Translations under genes and position numbers: made by a program
Shown: piece after piece, positions 1-12,000 of the stretch
Position numbering within the stretch: position 1 is the first letter of the stretch
How the letters are laid out: each line of letters begins with the position of its first letter
The notes under the pieces: generated by a model
The model's input: only the letters and a program-made list of their open reading frames with translations
The model's database searches: none
What the model was told of the DNA's origin: nothing
Virus record (IMG/VR): IMGVR_UViG_3300021963_006249
Location: 1 to 21,948 of that record
DNA: 21,948 nt
Strand: one strand, 5' to 3'
From: a virus

Positions 1-3000
1 TTTGGTGAAACAGACTGCTCTTGACGAGTCTCTTTTAGAACACGCAATAGCTCAGCTGGTTCAGTAATCTCAGTGTCATACTTAACATCTTTACCGTTTT
101 CTTTTTTATAGAAAGTAAGTTTATTACCTACTATTTGGAAGGTGATACCCCAATCTTCTTGTAATTCTCTAGATTCAGGAGTTAATTTTAAAGGATCAAA
201 ATTTCCAATAATATTATCTAGTTCAATTTGTGCTTTAACTAAAGCTGCATCAGAAAGATTAAATTTACCATTGTTAGAAACTTTTCTATTTCTAAGTACC
301 AAGTTAGTAGGCATCTCACCTGTAAGTCCACCAACCTTCCATTGTTTTCTAGAACCAGTAGGCTCAAACTTCTCATATACAGCTGTATTACTTAGTGCTA
401 TAGTATCACCTACATTTTTAATAAATGACCCAACACCTTCTATAGGAGTAGATTGAGTTACTACTTCTTCTAATCTCTTAAGCTCAGCATTTAAATATTC
501 CCAAGTTCTTGGAGCTTTTTCAGCAAGCTTAGCTAAACCTACACCAATTGGAGGCACGGTTAACTTGTTATACTTACCAGTGTTCCATACTGCTATAATA
601 GCATCTATGTCTTGAGTAATTATACGTGCATTTTCTTCAAACTCAGCATCAGATTTGAAAGCAGAATCATCCATGTTAGGAGCTTTCTTAGTAGAAATAC
701 CCATAGCATTAGGCTCACCTCTCATCTCTTTAGCTTGCCCACCTAAACCTTTTCTTGTATCATTATCCCCAAATACATATAATGTACCTGGATTTTTCTG
801 AAGATCTTCTCTTTTAAGAATTCTTGTAGTTCTTGAGAAAGCTGTAGCAGTGCTTACTTTCTTAGCTACACTTCTAAGTTTGTAATATGTAGCTCTTTCA
901 TTTACACCTTTTTCACCTGTAAGTATCTTAACTGTATAAGGTAGTTCAATATAATATCTATTGTTACCTTTTTCATCAGGACGATTAGTAAGTTTAAAAC
1001 CATTAGCTTTTAAAACTTCTTTGTTATAGTTTAGCTTATCTAAATCTTTCTGATCAAACTTACCTTTTTCAACTACTTCAGTGTAGAATTCATTACCAAA
1101 CTCATCAATTAATAAAGTAAGTTCAGGTTTACGAACTCCACCAAACAAGTCAATAGCTAGTATGCTCTCATCTTCAGACTGCATTATAACTTCAGGTACA
1201 TAACCTTTAGGTTTATTTTTTTCAGCCTTTGCATCCGGTTTCTTACCAGCAAATATTCTTGGTATATTAAATGTATTATTAATGTTAGTAGTATACAAAG
1301 AAGTAAACTCATTAAACATTTCAGGAGCTGTAGAACCAAATACTTCTTTATACTTTTCAGTGTTATTAACTAAAGAGTCCTCCTTAAGAAGTTGATGAGC
1401 TGCTCCTGTAGCATCTAACAACTCTTTAAACATTGCAGGTGGAATAAACTTAATAAAGCTACCGCTCTTAAACTGAGCACCATCTTTAACTATAAGATAG
1501 TTAAATAAGTTGTAAGCTAAACTTCTAGTTTTAGGATTACTGTATATCTCTAAGAAGCTATCTTCAATACGACTTTGTTCATGCTGTCCAAGCTTAGCCC
1601 ATGTGTTGGATTCTACAGTGTTAATACCACCTCTTGACTTAGCGTTAAAATATTCTTGACCTGAGTTAACATCATATAGTTTTACAGGAACAATGTTTAA
1701 AAACTTATTAGCAAAGTAGTTTTTAGGAAGTTGCTGTCTAATAGATTTTACAGTGTCAATAATATCCATAAACTGATCTCCTCTAGCTACTGCTTCTGCA
1801 TCATAGATCATTGAGTTATCTAGACCAGCTAGTTTAGCACCCTTACCATTTACTTTTAGATATTGCATGTAAGCTTTAATACCTAAATAAGAAATGATAT
1901 CACGCTTTAGTGTAACATTGAAACTTTCTGTTTCTTTAGAATTAACTTTTAAATTTTTAAGAATAGTTTCTTTAAATCTCTGGAAGATATATGTCTTTTC
2001 TATAAAGACACTTTTCTGAAGATCTTTAATCTGATTCTTAATTCTTAAATAGTTAGCTGTAATATTATGATGAGGTTTAGAAGTATCTTTGCCTGTAAGA
2101 ACTTGACGTAAGTCAAATGGTAATTTACTTTCAGAGAAAGTAGTATCATCCATATTTAAACCAAGCATTTCTTCTTTCTCTTCAATAGCATCAATAGCTT
2201 CATTACTTGTACCTAAACCTTTAGATAACTTAAGCACTTGAGCTACAGCAGAATAGTAAGTTGTTTGATTATAAAAATTTAAGAATGAACTAAATATTGC
2301 AACATTAGCTTCTGGATTAGAACCAGCAGACTTAATATTATTTTCTAATAGTTCTGTTGTAATTTCAGGTAAAGTAGAATCTTTTACTAATTCATTAGAA
2401 AGCTCTTCTAAAAGTTCTTCACCAACTTTAGATTTTATTAAATCTTGTTCTTGAGGTGTTTTAATCTTCTTAGAAGCTACAGCGATACGCTTATAAAACT
2501 CACGAACAGATGGTTGTAAGTTAAACATAAGTGCTGTTTCTAAAGGTACACCAAGAGCTACCATATTAGATACAACACCTACAGCATTTATATTCAATCC
2601 AAGACGTGCAGCCAAACGTTCTTTGGCGTTATCCGTCATAGCTGATACTATAGCAGAAATGTGATAGAATATACGCTCACCTGTGTACCCTTCAATCTCA
2701 GTCACTGCACCACCATCACCAATTTCTGTACGTTTTTGGAAAGCTTTATTGTATTCATAACTATTAAACTTATGACCGTCTATAGTTAATACATACAATT
2801 CTTCTCCTTTACCATTTGTTTCTCTAATTCTAGTTAGTTTACCATAACTATTCATAATGGCATAAACTAGCATTGAGTTTACAGCTGGTCCAATATTACG
2901 AGCACCTTCTTTATTATTTTTAAAAGCTTTGTATTGACCAATCATAGAGTCAACATCAGATCCAGTTTCTACTAATACATCTCTTAGTATTGGGAATCTT

Positions 3001-6000
3001 TCAATAAAGCTATTAACAATATCTATAAGTGGTTGTACCTCAGCTACTTGGAATGCAGAAGCAACTTTTCCTTCTGTAGACTTAGTAACCCCATCATTGT
3101 TTTGAAGCTTAATCTTAGCTTCAAGAATACGGTTGTTAAGTACACCATTGTTAAGTTCACCATATTGTTCTACAGCTTTAGCATATTCATCTGCATTACT
3201 AGGTAATCCTAATTCTTTTAAAGCACTCTCAATCATCATTGAGTCTACAGATCTACTAAATAAGTCTTTAGCTAAATCTTCAAAGCTTTGATAAACACCA
3301 CCCTCTTCATCACCATAAGTTTCTTCATTCACAGCTTCAGCTCTAAGTTGAGCAAGCTTTGTTTTAAAAGTCTTATTGTTTGACTGCAAGTACATTACGT
3401 ACTCAGTAAACTTACCATCTTTAGTCTTAGCTGTACCGTAAGGTATACGTTCTCCATCTTTACGATAGAAGTCCATAATTTGCATATACACCTTATCAAT
3501 ATCAAAGTCAGCTCCAGAGATCTCAATCAACTCATGAGGAAACACTGCTGTAGATCCGTAGAATGCAGGTAAGAAATCAACTAACTTACTAGTTACAAAT
3601 GAGTGCTTATCCTGTGAAGGAATACGTACTGCAAAAGATTTTAAAGCTGCTTCTGAAATAGAACCATCTTCATTATATAAGTTCATGTCTTCTCTAAAGT
3701 GAGGAGGCATCATATACTCTGTAAAGTAACCAGTAATATTACCTTGTTCATCAAACTCTGGAACGTTGTGTCTTAGATCATCAATATAGATATCACCCAC
3801 TTTAAGACCATCAAACTCACGATCTAAGTCATTATTATAACGCTTAGCATCTTTAATTTGAGCTAGTAAAGCTTTATCTTTTTCATACTGACGTCTAGTA
3901 ATAACTTCCCAGCTTAAAGGTTGACCATTCTCATCTAATCTTGTTACACGTTTAGCAACCTTCATACCATAGTTAGAAGCTAACGCTAAAGAGTGTCCTG
4001 GAGCTTTTTCACTCATAACACCTTTAGAGAAGTAAGCTAAGAATAACTGAGTAAACTTATCTAGAGTGATAGGATGGTTAAGATCATACTTAGGTACATA
4101 TTCACCAGTCTGCTCATTCTTTATAGGAGTAAAGAACTCAAGAAGTTGTGAGTCAGCTCCTGTAGCTTTAAGAGTTTCAACTTGTTTATTTAAGAACTTA
4201 CCAAGCTTAGGAGTAATCTGAGATTGTTTAAGTGACTTCTTAAGTTCTTTAAATGCACCTTCAATATCAAACATCTCATCACGAGCAGCAAAGTAATTAT
4301 TCTTAACACGCTGTTCAGTATCAGATAAGTAATTATCAATTACTTCACCAAGAGTCATCTCTTCACCCTGGAAGTTAACTATAAGATCTCTTGATTGCTC
4401 TGCAATAATCAACTGCTTAGCTTGAGTAGGATCAGTAATTAATAACTTGTTAGAAGGGTTTTCTAATTGAAGTCTCCAGAAGTTATTATCATGCTCTACA
4501 AAGTTTTGATCTGAAATAGAATTAGGGTCAGCAGCAATATTAGTTTTAAATCCTTTAGAAGCAGACTTAGGTATAGCAAATGTAATAGTTTCATTTGCTG
4601 ACTCATATCCTTCAAGCTTTTCCCTTAAAGTATGTAGCTCTTCATATCCTGGTCTAGCTACCCAAGTATTACCTTCTCTAACAGAAGTAAGTTGTTTACT
4701 TAGTACAATACCTGAAGTCTTGATATACTTCTTACCATCATTATAGACAAGCTTGATAGAGTTAGTCTGAGCATTATAACTAACAGAACCTCCTCTTGTA
4801 CGAGCTATTCCATTTTTATCTTTATAGATTTCTCCAAATATATCTTTTGTAGTTACACTCTCACCTCTTTCAATCTTATCTAATAACTCAGCTTGAGCTT
4901 GATTAAGTTTACCAAGTCCAAATAAAGTGTAGCGTAAAGCTTTTACAGACATCCACATTTGAGCATCTGCTTTTTCTTTATTCTTACCTGCATACTTACC
5001 CTTGTACTGAGGATCAGTAATTGTAACTACATGTGACTTTGTATTAGCATGGTTAATACCTAAGTTAGGTGCTGTAATGATGCTAGAAATAGATGCTCCA
5101 GAACCATTCAAACCTTTATTACGCTTAACCTCATCAATACCACCGTCATTCTTATAGTTTTCAGCAGCATCTCCAATAAATAATTGTCTAGCTGATAATG
5201 TATTAATAAAGTTGTTGACAAGTACCTGAGCTATATTATGTTCAGGTGCATCTACAACCATATTAAGCATCTTGTTTCTATCCTTATCTGTTTTATTATC
5301 AGATTTAAAACCTCTAAAAATATAATTAGTAAGTAGTCTGTTCTCTAATTTATCTTCTTTGGTTGCTCCAATTACGTTTTGTTCTTTTAAAACAGTAATC
5401 ATTTGATCAACTTGACCACCATCTGCTAACCAATATTTTTCAATCTCAGTTAAAATCTGATCATTGTATTGAGATATTTCTTCAAAGTTTTTAGCAGCAT
5501 CTTCTAAAGTAGATAATAAACTACCAAGCATGTTACCAGTCTTGATAAACTTAAGACCTCTTTCTTCACCATTATGATACCCTTCTATAACACCATTTAG
5601 ATAATTGCCGGTGTTAATCTCACTAGTTACTCTAGCTATTCTGTCAAACTCACGTTTAACTTCATTGAGCAACATATCCTTAGCTTCTTTAGTAAGAACT
5701 ATCTTACCACTCTTGTATTCTACAGCTCTGATTACAGGTAAGTTTAACATATCACCTGTATTAGAAGCTTCCAATACTCCTAGTAAAACTGAAGAAGTCA
5801 TGAACTGCTTAGTAGGTTGTCCTTCCTGACCAGGAATAACATGCTTTTTATTATTAGCATATAGATCAAACAAACTAATTAAGAATTCACGGTCAGACAT
5901 TGAGCCGTAAGTAATACCTTCATTCTGGTTTACGTTAAGTCTCTTATCTTCTACTAAAGAACCATCTTCGTTCTTTGTAAGACTAGATGATTTAATACCA

Positions 6001-9000
6001 TCTATACGTGCAACTTTAAGACCGTCAGCAATATAATTAAAGAATGGATTATTTAACAAGTAGTTAGTGGCTAAGAACTTATCTTTTTTAAGTTCTTGAC
6101 GGAACTCTTCACTTTGTAATTGTGCAGCTCTTACCAAGTTATATGTTGGTAGCTGATGTGAATATACCAACTCACCTTCTGCATTCTTATAAGAAGTAGA
6201 AGATACTTGTTCATCAAACACAGCATTACCAGCAGCTATTTTAGTCAAACGACCAATAGCTGCATCTACATCATCCTCTACATCTTCAGTTTGTTCTTCA
6301 AACTCTTCTTCAGATACAACCTTTGGTTCTTCTGCAGCAGTGAGTGTAGCTACTTGCTCTTCAGATTCTGCAAGTTTGTCTGGGTCAATATTTGTACCAA
6401 AAGGATTCTTACCACTTTTAATAGAAGATGCAATCTCTCTAGCATCAGACTCAGTCATTACCTCTACACCTTCAAAAGCTCTAAGTATTCTTAAGTCGTT
6501 AGCTGTTAGCTTTTTAGTATCAACTGTAGCTAAATAACTATACTTAATAAACAATGGAGATAATGATATACCTAACTCATCCTTTAGAGATAGTACAATG
6601 TTATCAATTTCTGTAGCTAATACACTTTCTTTATAAGTGTTACCTTTCTTTAAAAGAGTAGCAAGCTTATCTAATGCAGCTGTTTTAGATTTAATGAATC
6701 TAGAAAGACTTTCAGAATCTTTTGATACGTTCTCATACTGATCAACAAAAAGTCTTAGATATGCATTATACCAAATAGAGAATTGATTTCTAGCAGCACC
6801 TTTACGGTTAGCTTCACTAACTCTAGTTTCTTTTTTGCTAATATCTTTATTGATAAAGTAGTAGTCTACTGAGAATTGGTTAAAGCCTTTTATAACAGCT
6901 TGGAATAGGTTAGCCTGATTCTTATTACCAATATCTATAAAGTTGCCATCTTCATCATACTGAAGATCAACATCATTAGAAAACTTAGTCCAGAACTTTC
7001 TAGCTTCTGGATTATTCTCAGCAAATATTCTTAAACGCTCAAGCATCTGAAACTGATCTGTAGAACCAGCTACCGCTTTAAGAATACCATTGTAAAGAAC
7101 GTTTGCGTTTACAGCTTCAATTAATACTTCCTCAGTAGGAGAACCTTCTTGAGATATAAATCTAGTATTACCAAATTCATCTGTAGTTTCTTCTACAATA
7201 GTAGATATGTATTGACGTAGTTCTTTAGACAATGAACCATAACCACCAATACTGTAAGTTTCTTTCCAGTTATCAGTAGTTACTCTATCTCCATACTCAT
7301 CCACCTTATCATCAAAGTCATTAGATTCAATCTCTTCCTGATAACCCATAATACGAGTATGCTCACGAATAGAATCTTTAAGAGTTTCTAATAAACTTGG
7401 ATTGCTAAATATCTTATACTTTTGATCTAACTTTTCAATAGCTTTTTGTGCTGCTAAAGCAGTTTCAAATCTATCATAAAACTCATCAGATTCATAGTAT
7501 GGATTGATTCTTCTATCATAAAGATTTGCATAGTCAGCAAGAACTCCATCCATAATATCTTCATTATGAATAGTCAATCCTGCTTCAGCCATACGTCTAT
7601 GATATACTGCAGCAATAGTAGAAGCTAGTACATCACCTTCTTGTTGACTTAAGTAAATAGGAATACGCTCTCTCTCACCATCCTCATTATCTATTACAGT
7701 GTATCCAATTTGGATAGCTTTTAAAGCACTTTGAGTAACCGCAATGTTAGGACCCGTAGTAAATCTATTCTTTGCTAAAGAAGCATTTTTATAATTACCT
7801 TTTTCAATAGACTGGAATAAATCATCTAAAGGAGAAGCTTTGAGACGCTTGAAGAAGTTCTTAATGAAGTCTAGTAGTTTTCTAAACAAACCTTTATTTT
7901 CTGCAGATGTTGGTGTCTTAATATCAGACTTCCATGCATCAAACTTATCAGCTAAGTATTCTTCATATACACGCTCTTCTAACTGCTCTTCTGTAAGCTT
8001 AGAATAAAACTCAGGTTTAGTAGCTAACAACTCTTGTTTAAGTTTGGCAATACTTTTACCCTGCTGACGAAGTTCTTGTTTAGCAATATTTAAATACTTA
8101 TCAATCTGTCTATCAGTAAGCAACATGCGGAATACAGCATGAAATGCTTCATGGTATTTAAACGGTGTGTCTTTACCTACGGCAATCTTACCTTCTAATT
8201 TATTATTTAACTCATTCATATGAGTGTAGAACATACCAACGGTAACGCCCTCCACTTTCATTTGACGAGCAATATTGCTTAGCTCTTCTACAGAAATAAA
8301 CTCTGGAAGATTTTGTTGTGCCCACTTTTTAAATGTATCAATATGTACAACATCTTGACCAGTAAGTTTGTCTGATACTTTAAGAGCGGCACTATTATTA
8401 ATTTGAGCAATTTGTTGATTAATAGCTACTATACGTGGATCAGTATCATACTTATACCTATTCACTTCTATACGAGGCATTCCAGATTTAAGTAGTTCAC
8501 CTGAAATTTCATTTATCAAGTTTTCTTTTTGAGTTTCAAGATCTTGTAACTGATCTTGAATACTCTTAGTCTGTTGTTTAGCTTTAAGTTCTTCCTCTTC
8601 TTTACGCTTTTTTTCTTCCTGCTCTGCTTTACGCTTAGCAATCATTTCAGCTTGAGCTGCATCTATAGCAGGAGGAAGATTAATACCAGCTAATTGTTCA
8701 TCAGTAGGTTCCTCTTGTTGAGCTACTGGTCTTGTTTCTGAAATAACAACATTACTAGATGGAGAAAGCTGCTGCTTCTTAGGGTATATAAAAATACCTT
8801 CATTCTTAACAATACCTGGGTTAACACCAGAAATCATTTGACGAGCTTCATCAACTGAAGCACTTTCAGAAAAAGTATTCTTAAAACTATTTTTAGTTAG
8901 TCTTACATTACCAATCTTGTATGGGAATTTAGCATCATGATCTACAATAGCACGATTGATTCTTTCTATAAAGTCAGTACTGTCCTTTATGTTTAAAGGT

Positions 9001-12000
9001 TTTTTAGCATCAGATTCAGACTCCTGTAATACTATAATAGATCTCTGAGGATTCTTGCTACCTTTTGTAAATGTTGCAAACTCCACTCTAACATTACCTG
9101 TTGGACTAAGAGCAATGTTCACTCTATAACCTCTTCTGCCAGGTACAGCTACATAGATAGTTTGATTAATCTCATTATTAATATCATCTGCTGCTGAAGT
9201 ATCAACTGCAGCAAAATAAGTTTTATCTGTTTTTGGATCAATCTTTTCTTCTAGATTGTTTTCTTTAATTTCTTTAGACTTAGCATTAATTCTTTGTACT
9301 AAGTCATTAAAGCTTTCTGTAGAATAAACACTTGGTTGTAATTCTATAAACTTAATGCTGCCGTTAGGTAATTCTATTACAGCTACATAACGACCATAGT
9401 TTCTAAGCTTATCTTCACCACCTTCAAATCTAGCAGCTTCAATTCTTTTTTCTAGTTCTTCAGTATCAAGAGACTCTGTAATAGGAGCATTGGGAACATC
9501 TTCATACATTCCATTTCCTAAATACTTAGTTCTACGATCATAAATGTAAGTAGAGCCAGCTATTGTACTATAATCTAAGTCATCTAAAGTAACTCTTGTA
9601 TCACCTTCTTCTGCAAAATCATATTCACCGGCTGATGGTACAATATTAAATAAAGTGTTAACCTCTTCATTGTTTAAAGTAACTTCAGTAGCACCTGCTA
9701 ACAACTTGTTAGTCATAGCACTATATAACTTCATACCAGAAACATAGCTTTCTTTAAACTTTCTAAACTCCTCATTAACATCTTTCTTCTGAGGATCAAA
9801 GATTTGTACAAACTGCTCTTTAGTAATATTACCTAGAGCAATAGGTTTACCAGCATTATCTAAATATGTATATCTATTGTAGTATGTAACAAAACCAATA
9901 GTCTCACCACCGTATACAATCTCAATCATGTACGGTTCTGGATTTTGTTGTAAATGTCTATTTTGATCTACACCTTCACTACCAACTAAACTTGTATTAC
10001 CAAGAGTTTGATTCTTAGTAATCTTAATTGTTACGCCAGATTGAAAAGCATCTTTAGATGTAGTATAAATAAGTTGTCTTAGTCTAGCATTAGCTTGCTC
10101 CTGAGTTTCATTCTCATTTCTTTTAGCATAAATTCTATTAAGCTCATTAGTTCTTTTTAGTCTAAATGCGTCAGGATTTTCTGGTTGTAATGCAGCTTCA
10201 AAAGCACTTTCTAGTTTATAACCTGTAAGACTTTCAATAGTAAGAGTTGCTGCAGAACCCTGCATAGGTTGAATAGTAATCTTAGGTTTACCTTGTATTA
10301 ACTTAGGTTTAGTCTTTGTAATTACTCTATACTTTCTTCCTTTAGCATCTACAAGAATATCGCCAAACTTTAATGTTTGACCATCAAATTGATATTCAGC
10401 ATACTCGTCTTTATTAAGCTCTGCTAATGCCTCAAAATAAGTTGTGATTTCTTCTAAAGAGTCATATGCTTTACCAGCTTCCCATAATGGGAACTGTTTA
10501 GCATCTAAAGTTAATTCTGTTACTGGAGCTCCTCTTCTATTTAGAATATAATAGAACTTAGAACCTTCAACTTCTTCTTCTATAAGATAGATACCGTTTT
10601 TCTTATTTATTACTTTAGCACCTTCAGGAAGACCATCTGGTACATCTTCAGTCTGTTCAGTTGGAGCTAATGGATCTTTTCTTTCTACTGGAGGCTTACC
10701 TTCAAATTCGTTCTTAATCTCTTCTAAATGCTCTTCTAGAAGTTTCTTACCAGTAGTATCAATAGATTCCATTAATCTTTGGTGTACCCTTACAAACTGA
10801 ATAGGGTTAGCCATAATGTTATAAGCATCTACATACTCTTTAACATCATTATTAAGATCAATATATTCAGTGAGATTCTTATAGATCTCCTGAACATCAT
10901 CTGCTTTTATAGTAGTATCAATACCTGCTTCTTTGTTCTTAGCATTAACGTACTTCTCAAAGCTTTTAGCTGCCTTGTTAAACTTACGTTTCTGACCAGG
11001 TTCCATACTCTTAAGATCCTGATGGTGTTGTAACCACTCTTCTAAAGACTGTAACTGTTCTTTCTTAGATTTAAGAAGCTCTCTAGTTGCAGTATCCTTT
11101 TTAGGATTAGCAGCTAGTCCTTCAATCTCAGCTTTAAGAATATCAATTTCTTTCTGTGTGTTTTGAATAACACCTAGATTACGAAACGCTGTACCTACAG
11201 AAGCACCAATTTGTGGTGTAGCTGCCATTTCAGTTTGTAACTGAACAGCACGCTGAGCTGCTTTATGAGCTTTATAATCATTAGTAGCCATTATTTCAAT
11301 AGCATCATCTAACGCACGCTTAGCCATTAAAGCAGTCTTACGCTCTGGTGTACCCTCTTTGTACATATCAAGTAGTACAGAGTCACCATATTTATCTTTA
11401 AGAGCTTTCCAATTCTTATGGAATGTCTCTACATCATTTGCAATATTATTAAAAAAGTCTTTGGTTGATTTAATGTTGTCTGCAGTTTTATCCAAACCAA
11501 AAGCTTGTTGAAACTCTTCATCATTAAATGTCTCACCATACCCACGTAATGTATCAAGAACCGCTCCTGTCATATCTGTTTTGATAGCAGCAGAAATCAT
11601 CTTGGCAAAACCTGAGTTCTTATTGTTGTTAAAAACATATTGGTCTCTGTTAGCAACAGCTTCCTCCATGTTCTTAGCAATCTTATTTTGTACTTTAATA
11701 TTAGCTATATGCTCTGGTAAAAACTTATTAGGGTTTTCATAGAAAGCATTAACCTCTCTTACAGCTTCATTAATATCTTTATAACGTGCAGCTCTTTGTT
11801 CTGATGTAGTAGATGCAAACTCTTTAGCTTTACCAACTGTATAGTTAATAGGAGATAACAATCTTCCAGTTAAAGCTCCCATTAAGAAAGTCTTTAAACC
11901 TTGAATATTAGCTTGCTCATCAATAGCTTTGTCTATTGATTTATCCATACTTGTACCCTTATATCCATGGTACAAATCATAATAGTAATCTTGTAAAGCT

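Noticed and set aside
3516-3533. HELIE near residue 3307 as a second HExxH-type metal site
   Set aside because: The fifth residue is Glu, not His, and the segment is part of the conserved polymerase block just before DFDID.
142-11033. Several plus-strand open frames of 65-104 codons (for example at 142-456, 5605-5829, 6207-6494, 10779-11033)
   Set aside because: They lie antisense inside the uninterrupted giant frame, have no recognisable domains, and read as compositional shadows of it.
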